64,000 bases of DNA from Notospermus geniculatus (GCA_002633025.1 NMRB01000459.1:85835-149834); one strand, 5' to 3'. Positions 44,000-54,664 are shown, numbered from the stretch's first letter. The notes: generated from the sequence alone by a model not told the origin. Program-made: numbers and translations.

Positions 44000-44807
44000 G
44001 TGAAAATGATCGCGAAATAAAGTAGACCACATGATAACGATATTGGAGATGTCGGTCTACTGAAGAGAAAGACGCTGTATCATAAAAGTTACTGACTCTA
44101 AATAAATAAAAACTAAGACTATGCAACAGATATAAGCAGTCCGGGATTTTTTACATTTTGCCTTCTTTTCATGTTACGGAATTGCATTGCCGGGTGGCAG
44201 TTTCCTAGAGTTTCTAATTTGGTGTGGAGATGTGTCTCAATATAGGCACTCTCCGTAAATGTACCAAATTTCGTCGACATTGGACATCGTGAATATGGCC
44301 GCCAGTCGGCCATCTTGAAACGTGGACTTCACGTTTAGCCCATGTCATGAAGTTGAGACTACGGCCTCGCGTCATTATGGATGACGTTAGGATCGCCAAC
44401 TGGTGGTGGCCTCTAACGGCAATAAAGCCTCCCATATTATGAGCAATAAATCATGAAAAAGCAACAGTGCAGAACGTCTGAGATTTAGCACCGGAATTCT
44501 ATTCAAGCACCTGTCACCTTGAAATAGTGGGCGCTGTTGTAGGCCCAAACCTGTTCATTTTTGATACTTTATGTATTGATACAAACTTCGGACGCCCTAA
44601 ATTTGATATTGAGTTGTTGGTTTACTGCATTAATTTTCAAAAAGCCACCTTAGTTAGGATTGCTGGATAAATAACGCCAAGAACAGGTAGGACCTTAGCC
44701 AAAATCTTCGCCTGCAATCGACGAGGTTAACTAGGCCTATGGTGAAATAGGCCATCGGCCTGATCACGAAAATACATTTTTTCGCGCAGTTTGCGATCCA
44801 CTCGGCC
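44000..44807. other. No gene seen (probable 5' intron of IRG gene 1)
   Basis: 44290-44330 carries GAATATGGCCGCCAGTCGGC, related to the GGCCATCTTG repeats at 3.4 kb. The rest is unassigned. Confidence 0.4.
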
Positions 44808-45315
44808 GGGTCAGAAGTTTGTGGACTTTCAATGAAACTTACATTTATCGACTGGAAATTGGGAATTTTTCTCCAAAATCGTCTGGATTTTCCAACAGTC
44901 GGACTGCTCACCTTCTGGGTCAATATTTGCATGAGGTCCCACGCTTCGGAACCACGGAAACACCCAAACACCACAGAAAGATAGTCCCACAGAGAATGAA
45001 GGCAGCGTTGACGGGAGGTGATAAGAGATAATTATTAGAAAAGGATCTTTTTAAGTCGATGCTGCTTTCCAGTCACCATCATTTTATAATTTTTAATAAT
45101 TATTACCTCCTTCCCACCTTGCCATGATTCTCTGCGGGGTTACCTTTTCGTGGTGTTTGGGTGTTTCCATGGTTACGAAGGTGAGATCTCATGCAAATCG
45201 CTGACCCGGAAGGCGAATAGTCCGGCTGTTGGAAAATCCACGACTTTTGGAGAAAACTTCGTAATTTCCAGCCGATGAATGTAGGTTTTATTGAAAGTAT
45301 GTAAACTTCTGACCC
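44808..45315. promoter_or_regulatory. Inverted-repeat bidirectional promoter region of the IRG pair
   Basis: Arms 44808-45035 and 45085-45315 are inverted copies of each other, roughly three quarters identical by eye. Each arm, read toward its own gene, has GGTGTTTGGGTGTTTCC, an octamer ATGCAAAT (44925-44932 inverted, 45191-45198), GTTGGAAAATCCA and TTTTGGAGAAAA. Each ends in a donor: GATAAAT/GTAAGT at 44843 for gene 1 and GATGAAT/GTAGGT at 45280 for gene 2. Both coding exons start just after an acceptor (TTGATTNTTTCAG), so each arm probably holds promoter plus a non-coding exon 1. Function is inferred. Confidence 0.6.
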
Positions 45316-45555
45316 AAGTGCATGGATTCTGTTGCATTAGGCCCTAGTTTCGGATTTTTTTAAGGCCGTGCACCTCATCGACTCGGTAGGCCCTATAGGC
45401 CTATGGCACACCTCCTGCCTTAATAATTAGGGTCCAGTTCTTTGCCACTAACTGCTCTTTCATCAGTTGTACGTCATTTCTTTTATCATGTGTCCTTTTT
45501 TCGTGAACAAGGCCAGGCCTCCTCGCCAAAGTGCATCTGTTGATTTTTTCAGAAG

Positions 45556-48025
45556 ATGGACGACTCGGAATTCATAAATGCTGAAGATGTAAAAGAGTAT
45601 GTTGAGAAGAATGGCGTATCGAATATCAAAGACTTTCTCCAGCAGAAGCTTGACCAGTGGAAAACCATTCCCCTCAATGTGGCCATCACCGGTGAATCTG
45701 GGTCGGGAAAGTCTAGTTTCATCAACGCACTCCGTGGTTTAACGGATGATGATGAGGGCGCCGCGGCGGTGGGGCCGACGGAGACCACAAAAATACCAAC
45801 ACGCTACCCGCATCCAGAAAATGAAAGCCTACAGTTCTGGGATTTACCGGGTGTCGGGACACCAATGTTTCCAAAAGATCGGTATCTGGAGGCTGTTGAG
45901 TTCAGGAGATTTGATTTCTTCATCATCTGTTCTCACGCTCGCTTCACAGAAAAGGATCTTTGGCTCGCGAAAGAAGTGAACAGCCAAGGCAAGAAGTTCC
46001 TCTTCCTGCGAACAAAAATTGATAAGGCCATCGCGGATGAGAAAAGAAATCGGCGCAAAAACTTTGACGAGTCAAAAATGTTGAAAACCATCAAAGCCGA
46101 TGCGGAGAAGAACTTCAGAGAAGCCGGTCTGGACAAGTACCACGTCTTTCTTATTTCCAACTGGGACTCCCAAAAGTGGGACTTCCCATCTCTTATGAAG
46201 CACCTGATTGACCAGTTACCATCTCTGAAGCGAGAGGTCTTCATTCTTTCCCTCAGACGTATTATAACAGCGGATATCATCGAAGAAAAGAAGACATTTC
46301 TCCATGCTCGTATCTGGAAAGTGGCGGCCATGTATGCTGCTCGCCAAACGATTCCAGGTCTGAAGATAGCTGATGACCCAGCACTCAACAAGGAGGTGGA
46401 GTTTTTTAAGAATGAACTCGGGCTAGATGAAGCCTCGCTACAAGCTCTGCCCACGTCAACTGGAATGCCAATGGGCCAGTTGCCAAATTTTTTAGGTAAG
46501 ATGGTGTTGAATTACTCTGTGAATCATCCCGGGCGTTATTTACAGTATGTTGGTAAACTGATGGACGCGTGTTAAACTCCCTACGCAGTTGTGTACCGCG
46601 CCCCTTCGGTTTACCCGCTCTCCACACAACTGCTTCAGTTCGTAAAATTCGCCGCGTTTGGTCAACAGATGGCGCTGAGAGAGTCGGCCAATGAGAGCGC
46701 AGAGACCGAGCAACCCGTAACCAAGCTGGCCTGAGAAAAGTTTTCATTGGCTGAGCGGATCATGTGATCTAGTAGCCAAGGTAGCATAAGAAAATCTGTT
46801 GCCAACGGGCCAAAGAGTTCTGAAAGCAGCCTGCTGATAGGCTATAAAACTCGCGCGATGCCCTGACGCCGTCTGTTGACCAAACGCGGAGAATTTTACG
46901 AAGTGAAGCAGATTGTGGAGAGCGGGTAAACCGAAGGGGGGGGGGGGCGGTGCACAACTGCGTGGGGAGTTTAGACGCGTGGACGATCAAATGTAAACAT
47001 TTTTTTCTAGAAATCCGTAGCGGTCACATTAGTAATATGGAAGTATCATAAAGATTCTATTCCGTGGTTGTTTTGAGTTTTTACACTCGCGGATGTATCA
47101 AGATTAGAAATAGAAGAAAGAAACATTTACTAATTTTCAATGGAAAGTAGTTTTCCTCACCAACTGACCCCGTCTCTTTTGGGGTGGTGCGTCAGACGCA
47201 AATCTTGCTGACTCAGTGTAGGTGGCAGCACTGATGGTAAGCCATTAGCCCGTTCTTCACAAACTTACTAATTCTGTCAGGAAATTATTGCCAAATCTTC
47301 GTTTCACTTTACAGCAACAGCTGGTGCCTGGGTGGCCCAAAAGTTGGGCCTGGAACACTACACCAGCTTCATTCCTTACATTGGACCGGTTATCGCGGGT
47401 GAGTGTCGGTCGTTGTGGAATAGACTGGTTCCCGGTCTTTGCCTCACTCCCGCGGCGCGACTATCCGTTGTTGAACGGAAAGTGGCTTCGCGGGATTGTA
47501 GACTGGTACGCTATCCTCAGGCTAATAGGCTCGAGGACAGGAGACCAGTCTACGCGGTGTGGAGCGGCAAAGACGAGAACCGGACTGCTATTCGGAGTTC
47601 TGATCGGAATCACTTTGACAGAATCTAATGTCCCCGTCTACCTGATGTCCCCCTGTATTGTTTTTAACAGGAGTAAGGGTCTTGGTATCTCTACAATCCA
47701 ATCCAATGGTGCCGCTTAAAAGCTACTTTTCCACGAGGCGTTTGCGGACGCGGTTTCGGTGGCGGGAGCGGGTGCGAGTGAAACAGCTAACGGGAAATGC
47801 GTTGGATCGATTTTTTCCACCCGCGCCCGCAAACGCCTCGTGGAAAAGCAGCTTAAATGTTATGTTGGGGACATCCCACATGTACCCCTTGATTTTTCAG
47901 CTGGTGTTGAGTTTGGCACCGCGTACAACACGTTAAATGAAACACTGGATGAGCTTGTGAAGTCTGCTCATGAAGTTCTGACACATGCTGTAAAAGAAGC
48001 CGTAAAAGATGCAGAGAACGACTAG
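45556..48025 (+). CDS. IRG-type immunity-related GTPase, gene 2 (three coding exons)
   Basis: Coding exons 45556-46495, 47315-47398 and 47901-48025 join in phase to 382 codons plus stop. Exon 1 has the P-loop GESGSGKSS (K52, S53), DLPGVG (D97), LRTKID as G4 (153-156) and LISN as a G5-like element. The helical domain follows, with ARIWKVAAMYAA, TIPGLKIADDPAL and NELGLDEASLQ. Exon 2 gives TAGAWVAQKLGLEHYTSFIP and YIGPVIA. Exon 3 gives AGVEFGTAYNTLNETLDEL and a helical tail. This order is that of whole vertebrate IRGs. An open frame runs past 46495 to 46575, but the donor TTAG/GTAAG and the fit of exon 2 favour splicing. No N-terminal myristoylation signal is visible (starts MDDSEF). An upstream acceptor before the ATG implies a 5'-UTR intron (45281-45552). 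Confidence 0.9.
46563..46983. mobile_element. Foldback element in intron 1 of IRG gene 2
   Basis: Arms of about 110 bp: GACGCGTGTTAAACTCCC, CCCTTCGGTTTACCCGCTCT and CGCGTTTGGTCAACAGATGG on the left are inverted on the right (46870-46983). A poly-G run sits at 46937. Confidence 0.85.
47420..47605. repeat. Foldback fragment in intron 2 of IRG gene 2
   Basis: TAGACTGGTTCCCGGTCTTT at the left and GCAAAGACGAGAACCGGAC at the right are inverted with gaps. Related to 30990-31060. Confidence 0.55.
47716..47857. mobile_element. Foldback MITE in intron 2 of IRG gene 2
   Basis: TTAAAAGCTACTTTTCCACG and AGGCGTTTGCGGACGCGG are inverted at 47820-47857 (CGCCTCGTGGAAAAGCAGC). It ends only 43 bases before exon 3. 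Confidence 0.85.
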
Positions 48026-48222
48026 AGAAGAAGAGCCAATCACCATCAACCGACTGAACGAACATCGATGTACTTCGGACTATACTTTTTGTCGCCAGCC
48101 GGCGCCACCGGCGGTGCTTGCATCATTCTCTAATAGCGTAGTTTTGACTTTCGCTGTTGTTGGAGAATGTACAGTTACAATGCAATGCATAACTGGAAAC
48201 ACTAGGAACGATAGTTATTCTA

Positions 48223-48484
48223 CAGGGTGGGCCAGAGAAAGTGTAGACTGATTCCCGGTCCCAACATAGCTGACGCAATAAGGGACCGGTATTGCGTGAT
48301 GTAACGTCGCAGTTGATTGGCTTGCTATTTTGGGGATGTGAGGTGCCATGTTGAATTTCTTGTGAGTAGACTCTTCTGTGACGTCACAACACGGCAGCTT
48401 TTTGCCAGGTATGGCCGCCCATACCGGTCCCTTATTCCGTCATCTATGCTATTGTTCGAGGGACACTTCCTCTGGCCCACCCTG
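48223..48484. mobile_element. MITE with CAGGGTGGGCCAGAG ends
   Basis: CAGGGTGGGCCAGAGAAAGT at the left is inverted at 48465-48484. An inner inverted pair is GGACCGGTATTGCGT/ATACCGGTCCC. The end CAGGG is of hAT style, but no clear 8-bp duplication is seen. Confidence 0.8.
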
Positions 48485-49566
48485 TCCATGGGACGACGTT
48501 GATAAGTCGTCAACATCGTTAATAGAGGTCTCTCTTAACGTGGGTATGTTAACGCACGAAGGAACATAGTGCCCCTTTAAATAGGGTTCTGTAACATTAC
48601 ATTGCATGTAGACAATGCATGTGCTCCAAGGTATATTAATAGTTGCAAGTTCTTTACACTTCTGGTAGCTCGACTTGGAAGTGCCAGCCTGAAGAAGACC
48701 CCTGTTGGGGTCGAAAATTTGCTAAGATTCTGGAAATTGACTTCCTGTTTATCATCAATAGTTGCAAACATGTATGGTAATTAGTCCGCTTTTAAAACTT
48801 ATTTGGTAGTAGATGAGTTGCAGATTCGTAAGGTATTGCCATGGCGATTGCTTGGGAAACGTACACATGCTAAGGACGGAGGCGAGTTTTGATGGCCCAC
48901 AGTGTCGACCGCCGTCGATAGATGGCGGGCGAGATGTATGTTGGCTGTAGAGCCCCACTTCGTACCAGAAGCCAACTTGTGTAAGTTGTTGACATGCCAT
49001 TTGCTGTGTTAATTTTCATGTAATTATTACTCTTCTCTCGTACCTGTTAAAAGTCTGAGTAATAAATTCATTTATTCATTCCAAAAAATGTCTGGCGGAG
49101 GTGGAAGTCCGAGACTCCATTGTACGCCTTTTCACGTTTGGTAGCATTTTCGGTTCATTCATTATCCTCGTTCCCCGTGTTGCACATTGCATCCTACAAT
49201 CAACGCTCTGAGTGAAGTGCAGGAGGGGCCTTTCCCGCCACTTTTTAATTCTTGCTTTGCCCGCTGGGGGTTTAGACATTCATCATCAATGAGCTAAATC
49301 GGTACAAAAACACATGTAATCTAGGCCATGCAAGCTTGACCTCGATAAAGACCAAATCCCGCGTCACGAGTGACAAGTCAAATTCTTTTAGGCCTCAAAA
49401 TGATTTATTTTTAGCCCAAGCATTTTGCATTTGGTCTCGAAATAGATGACCTAATTCACTGTCATTCTATGCGCAATAAAAGATCATCATGGCCGAAATG
49501 CCAAGTGTCGATGGGAAATTTCACTTCATTTCATGGGGGGACAGCTCGGCCCATCTTGAGGTGATA
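48485..49566. other. No gene supported; LINE-tail-like phrase at 48685-48755
   Basis: CCTGAAGAAGACCCCTGTTG, GGGTCGAAAATTTGC and TCTGGAAA.TGAC recur in a CSTF1 intron at 38040-38105. Such phrases are common near the 3' end of some LINEs (recalled). Other frames have no recognisable content. Confidence 0.4.
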
Positions 49567-49715
49567 GGGAGGTTTAGAAACGATAAACGCAAACTTTACG
49601 ATAACGTTATTTTTCAGACTACACATTTGATAACCAGATTTTATAAGTGCATTTTCGGTACAAAAATAACGTTGTCGTTAACGTTAACGTTTATTGTTTG
49701 ATTTCTAAACCTCCC
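49567..49715. repeat. Foldback MITE, GGGAGGTTTAGAAA ends
   Basis: GGGAGGTTTAGAAACGATAA and ACGATAACGTTATTTT are inverted at 49665-49715. Related in style to 15660-15788. Confidence 0.8.
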
Positions 49716-51098
49716 TATTAGGACTTATCCGTCATCGCAGAGGCCTGCTTTGGTGTGCGGTGACGAAGAGAGCGACCGTCTGAACTTCGTTTATGCTCGT
49801 CAGCTCAGCATGGGTTAGGTCAATGAGCAAAACTAATTAGGCCTAGGTCCGGCCTTGAGCGGAATGGAGGTAGAGGGTGAAGTGACCACAGCTTCTGTCA
49901 GATCATTAGTTGGTTTGAGTGAAGTCCTGTACCACGCCTTAGATTCGCCACTGAAATATTTTTGGGAAGTAGCTACGGGACCGAAAACTCGTTCACGTCA
50001 TCTCCGCGGAGGTCAGTGTTCATATAAAACGTAGGCTTCTGGGAACAGCCTTAAACGTCTCTAATTTTATTAAAGGAGCACTGAAAAAAATAACTTCTGA
50101 ATCATTCCTGCATGTAATTGGGTCTGTCTACCCCGCACACACCAGCTGACACAATTTCAGGCTGGGCAACCGAGCCAGACTCCCATCAACTCTGACATTC
50201 TCAACGTCACAGCTGTTAATCTCAAATACTATTTCGAGACTCAGAACCTGTTTACAAGTACGATCAAGGTCATAGGAACGCTAAACACGCATGCGCCAGT
50301 TGATTCGACCCGAAGTGTTCTAACCAGGTCGCGGATGCTCAATAAATATTCGATTTCTTGTGTCCCCACCAGGAAAAGCTGGGGAATATCTTGACATGAT
50401 TTTACAACAAGAAATTGGACATTTTCGCAACTTGGGATATTCACGCGCCTTGTAAATGAGCCGCGGTTAGAAACGTGATTGCCCGCGGAGTGCCAGTTCA
50501 ACAACCGAGCGGCAAACTGTATTTAAAGCGGATCTCACCACGCCGAACCCGATTGTGACCAGACCAACGTCGGAGATGGGCTGAATAGTTGGATGACACA
50601 AGGGCTTTATAAACTAGTACATGTAAGTCTGAATTTAGTTTAATTTTGTACCTCCTATTTTGAAGCGAGGTTAGCATTTCTGTGTGAGCGTCGACCACTC
50701 AGCCAAGGACATCGAGTCGGGATGCGCAGAGTTGGTTGTCCTCCGGCGCCCGCCGCCGGCGCAGGGCCTAGGCCTAGGGGCCTATTTATTTCTGGTGATT
50801 TGGTGTCCTTCCCGCAGATGAAAACTCCGCCTGTATCAATATTACACAATAAACTGAAATTTTTATGGGGTTAAAGTGTGAAGTCGGATGACACCTCTAC
50901 CGTTGTTGATATCAGACTATAAACCCAAACTTTAACTTTTTTTAAGTAGCTCCCATCTATGTTGTTGGGCATTTGCACAGTGTTCCTTGTTTGGCAGAAA
51001 ACAAATGCCTTTTGTCTCCATAAAAAATGAACGAAATAATAGAATACTAACTGAGCATTGAATTATCTCAGTTCCACTGTGTATCTTCCTTTCAACGA
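49716..51098. other. No feature supported
   Basis: Both strands read without recognisable genes. 50740-50785 is GC-rich with GGCGCCCGCCGCCGGCG and CCTAGGCCTAGG palindromes. Confidence 0.4.
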
Positions 51099-51275
51099 TG
51101 GCTGCCAAACACGCAAGCGAGGAAGCTGATCAGCTAATCTTCCCAAACGCCACGGGCAAAACCATTGTCCCTGGGCTACCTCAGTCTGATGACAACCGAC
51201 TCCAACCAAGAATACGAAACTGGTGGCTCTTATTTCGAGAATCAATTGTTCACTATAATCATTTCCTTACTTAGT
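51099..51275 (+). CDS. Possible short exon or small ORF, unknown
   Basis: A 58-residue frame starts in a good context (AACGATGGC) and reads MAAKHASEEADQLIF, then GKTIVPGLPQSDDN, a protein-like composition unlike the repeats around it. There is no recognised domain. It could be the first exon of a gene whose remainder was not seen, or chance. Confidence 0.15.
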
Positions 51276-51653
51276 CATGCCCCCTTTAATATTGTATGAA
51301 CATGGTGTTAAACTAACAATGGGTAGAAAGAGCCTGAAGACATTAGAAAACTTCACTATGCAGCCAGATATTTCTTCATCAGTACTGTATTCAAGATGAA
51401 GAGTTACAATAATCAGTGCAGATTTGATTGTGGGGCTTGTAATTTAGATGTGGTTGAATTTGAGCATTGTGGTCCCACTTATACACATCCTTTAGGGAAA
51501 ATGCCATCTGTGCATACAAAATGTGACCACTACCGGTACATTATTTCTAATTCATACTGAGGTCGTAATTTCCAGACTCTATGATGTTGTTGTGATTTGA
51601 TTTCTGGTTATGAATCAGTTGGACTTTTTATAGGAGTTTTGACGGAGACAGGT
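51276..51653. other. No feature seen
   Basis: AT-rich, non-coding. Confidence 0.4.
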
Positions 51654-52039
51654 CTAGCGTCCAATGGAAATACCTAGTATGTCACATCTTGTTGTTTTCG
51701 AGAAAAATGGGTTTATGTGGAATGACAACTTGGAGGAGTTTTGTTGTGGAAAACACTCCTAATTAAAAAAAATGTCATACAACATGATTAAATGCAATTT
51801 GCTATGTTTTCCTCTGATTTCATGCTGAATTTGCAAAGGTAAAAACGTAGTAAGTCACAATTCTGATGACTTAGACGTAAAGACCGAGTAAGTGCACCAC
51901 TGTCTTTCCGAGGCTTTGGCGAACATTTTGCAAACAAAAACTGTTTATAATGATGAAACAATACCTAGTAAGTACGAATTTCGCCTTAACTCATTTTTTC
52001 CAAAAATGTGACTTAATAGGTTTATCCATTGGACGCTAG
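51654..52039. mobile_element. MITE with 15-bp inverted ends and AGGT duplication
   Basis: CTAGCGTCCAATGGA at 51654 and its inverse at 52025-52039. AGGT lies immediately outside both ends. The interior repeats ATACCTAGTA near each end. Confidence 0.8.
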
Positions 52040-52255
52040 AGGTATGAAGAAGATCAATCTATGTTGCCATTGTGTTGAAAATAATTGAAGCTTGATACAG
52101 GCTCATTCAGCAGTGTGCATCCCTGTGTATTTGAGGATCCACCTACAACTTGCCATAGGCCTACATGTATTTTTAAACTTCCGTTTGGTAAATCATGCAT
52201 GTTTAGCCAAAATGAGCTCTGCACATTTTCAAAGATGTTTTTGTGTTTGCTGCTG

Positions 52256-52390
52256 GGCAGTGGCGGATCCAGGAGTTGTCGAACGGGGGGGGGGGATTGG
52301 ATGAGGTGTTCATAATGTCACAATTGTGACATTATCATCGGTTGTGACATTATTGGTCGATTGTGACATTATTGGTTGTAACAGGGCCTT
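52256..52390 (+). repeat. hAT-MITE end (CAGTGGCGGATCCAGG) and ATAATGTCACAA units
   Basis: CAGTGGCGGATCCAGGAG at 52258 is a one-sided end, followed by poly-G. 52314-52387 contains TTGTGACATTAT units, the inverse of 34564-34620. Confidence 0.7.
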
Positions 52391-52590
52391 CCCTGCTTTA
52401 CAAGCAGCATTTCTTCTGGCCTCTGAAAATGATCCAGATGCACTTATAACCACAACCAGATATTTATATGAGGTACAGTTTTCTAAGATGTTTCCATTGA
52501 TGACAAAAGTCTCTTTACACTTGTACTTGTGGCCATTGCCGCTGATCTTCATAATTTTACTTTTCTTAACATTAATATATTTTCCAACTG
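52390..52590 (-). pseudogene. LINE reverse transcriptase fragment
   Basis: The minus strand gives KSKIMKISGNGHKYKC, then FVINGNILENCTSYKYLVVV, ISASGSFSEARRNAACKAGK. This pattern (K-K-v, then YKYLG, SASGSF) is the thumb-proximal part of non-LTR reverse transcriptases. The YLG glycine is replaced by Val. Only about 65 residues remain. The frame ends at the ATAATGTCACAA repeat. Confidence 0.75.
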
Positions 52591-52595
52591 CACAG

Positions 52596-52850
52596 GGTCG
52601 GATCCAGGGGGGGCGTACGCCCCCCTAATTTTGGCAGACCAGTGATTTTTTTTTAGCAAGAAAAATTCAATCACATAAAAATTCGAGTTTTTTGCTCTCA
52701 GATGCCAGGAAAATGCATCTGAAAGCACTTAAATTGTCAAATTTTTCTGGGGAGGACCCCCAGACCCCCGGTCTGGCCTTCGCATTCTCGGTGCTCACCA
52801 CCTCCGTTGAGCTACGCCCCCCCTTTCTGTCAACTCTGGATCCGAACCTG
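52596..52850. mobile_element. hAT-type MITE (CAGGGTCGGATCCAG ends)
   Basis: CAGGGTCGGATCCAGGGGG at the left and CTCTGGATCCGAACCTG at the right are inverted. The interior phrase GGGGAGGACCCCCAGACCCC is typical of such hAT derivatives. An 8-bp duplication could not be confirmed. Confidence 0.8.
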
Positions 52851-53462
52851 TTGCATGCAAGATATTGCTGTGCAAATTTAAAGGTTACCTGAAAGGTGTT
52901 CCGTCCACTTCTGGATTTCTGCCTAATACTGTTGAGCATTTATCAGGCAGCATGAAACTGAAAACCGCATGAAAATCAGATCACTAATTACTAAGTTATG
53001 GGAATTTAAAAAGGATGACTTTGCACCCTGGCAACCATGTCAGGTAATGGAGAACAGCACTTGTGATATAAGTGGCTTTTTAAACATGTAAAAAACATAA
53101 ACTAACTCATTTAATTTCAGGGCATTTAGGTGTACTTTTGATGTATTTTTCTTGTCCAGTCAGATGTACTGCAGTTATTTCCTTAATATGGGTTCTGAGG
53201 GCAATTCTGGAAAGAAATGAACCCGCCGCCTGGACCACGGAGACCAAGTTGTTTGGTTGTCTTGTAGAAAGAACATCTTAAATTTGGTGTAACACTGTAA
53301 TTTATGGTCCAGTCTTCATGAAACTTTCACTGAATTGTTTTTACTCAAACCACTTTTCAGAGAAAAAAAAATCTTAAAATATCCTTCAGGTGACCTAAGC
53401 GATGAATATTTTTTCTTTCAGATAACCATGTCTTTGTAACTGATGAATCAATGGGCAATTTG
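52851..53462. other. No feature seen
   Basis: AT-rich, no ORF with recognisable content. Confidence 0.4.
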
Positions 53463-53705
53463 CTTGACGCAAGTGCCCAACGTGCCGCGTAGCGGCCAAC
53501 AGCGAAGCTAGCCAAAGACTTGTCATGGGTCAGTCAATAGAACTGGACTCATAGGAAATATGCACCTAATGTCCAGATGGAATATACCGGACGGTTGGTT
53601 CACGTTTTTAGTGACTGTGAACGTAGATGGGTACATTATGTAGCGATACGCTGACAGATTTGCTGGGGACTTGCTCTGTGGATGTTGTAAAATGCGATTT
53701 TTAGC
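53463..53705 (+). repeat. Dispersed repeat, inverse of 34116-34350
   Basis: GCCGCGTAGCGGCC, CCGGACGGTTGGTTCACGT, GTACATTATGTAGCGATACG and GACTTGCTCTGTGGATGTTG match the 34.1 kb copy inverted. Confidence 0.9.
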
Positions 53706-53931
53706 TCAGCTGACCAAAGGTCAGCGGAGCTAGTCATATGTATACTGAGTGGCGTCCGTCTGTGTGTCTGTGTGTCGTCCGTTAAACTGGCACGTTTGGC
53801 AACCGCAAGGCCCAGAGCCATGAAAGTTGGTGGAGAGGTAGGCCCTAGGGAGGACTCGAAACAGAACCAACAATTTTTGCGATTTGACCTACATTCTGCT
53901 CTTCAGGGGGCATTTTCCGTAAAATAAAAAA
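53700..53931 (+). repeat. AGCTCAGCTGACC repeat, truncated copy
   Basis: TTTAGCTCAGCTGACCAAAG, GTGGCGTCCGTCTGTGTGTC, AAAGTTGGTGGAGAGGTAGG. Homology to 29697 stops close to the single N at 53932. Confidence 0.85.
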
Positions 53932-53944
53932 TNCGTCATGACGT

Positions 53945-54015
53945 GGCCGGCTGGCGCATCGGTAGAGCGTCCGGCTCTGAATCCGGGGCGCCGGGTTCGA
54001 GCCTTGCGATAGGAA
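53945..54015 (+). ncRNA. tRNA-Gln-like pseudogene or SINE head
   Basis: Box A TGGCGCATCGG and box B GGTTCGAGCC are intact in spacing and sequence. The anticodon region CTCTGAAT resembles tRNA-Gln(CTG). The 3' acceptor arm does not pair with the 5' GGCCGGC, and the T-stem is weak, so a working tRNA is unlikely. Confidence 0.5.
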
Positions 54016-54157
54016 TTTTTGTTTTATTTCACGTGTCAGTTTCTCTGTTTATTTTTTTTGGCTGAAAACGTTTTGTCGCAGGATGAATATCTCCCCAGCC
54101 CTTCCATTTCCCTACAAATCTGCATTTGCTTATAAATACTTATAACCATAGATCCCT

Positions 54158-54220
54158 GTCAGCTGCCCTGCATTCAGAGAGACTTTTCACTAAAGTCTCT
54201 CTGAATGCAGGGCAGCTGAC
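54158..54220. repeat. Perfect 29-bp hairpin with 5-base loop
   Basis: GTCAGCTGCCCTGCATTCAG and AGAGACTTT (54158-54186) are exactly inverted at 54192-54220, loop TCACT. Confidence 0.9.
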
Positions 54221-54299
54221 TACCATCCACATTCCCCTCCCAGTCACCAAAAATATCAACACCACAACTAACGTTCAAGACTACTGGATTCTCTGCTCG

Positions 54300-54460
54300 A
54301 GAAGTAAAATTAGCTCAGTCGGGTGAGCTAAAAATTGTCCTTGTACAGCATCTGTCATCCAACACGCAAGTCGTCCTTTTGACGACTTACACCACGTACG
54401 CAATAGTCGTCACAAAAAGCTTGGGCCCAAGAGTGACGACTTTCGCGGATTCTACTGTAA
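54300..54460. repeat. AGCTCA repeat end and AAGTCGTC inverted units
   Basis: AGCTCAGTCGGGTGAGCTAAAA at 54310 is the end of an AGCTCA repeat. AAGTCGTC/GACGACTT units appear in both orientations at 54367-54440. Confidence 0.5.
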
Positions 54461-54664
54461 GTTTATCTACATGTACAGTCATTGACATAAATTAATCTAC
54501 ACCTACTACCTTGAATATTTCAAATACTACTGGGCCAATTTTAACACAGTTTGTACCACATGAAAGTATTGGTCATATTTCTGCATCAAAATTTTGGAAA
54601 TTTGGAAATATCATAATTTATGTAATAGCTCATTAGAAAACCCCCCAAAAACATTTTTATTATG

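Noticed and set aside
46496-46575. Unspliced C-terminus of IRG gene 2
   Set aside because: The donor at 46496 and the in-phase exons at 47315 and 47901 give the conserved IRG tail; the read-through gives none.
49076-49279. Basic 67-residue minus-strand frame
   Set aside because: No motif, no splice or promoter context; left unassigned.
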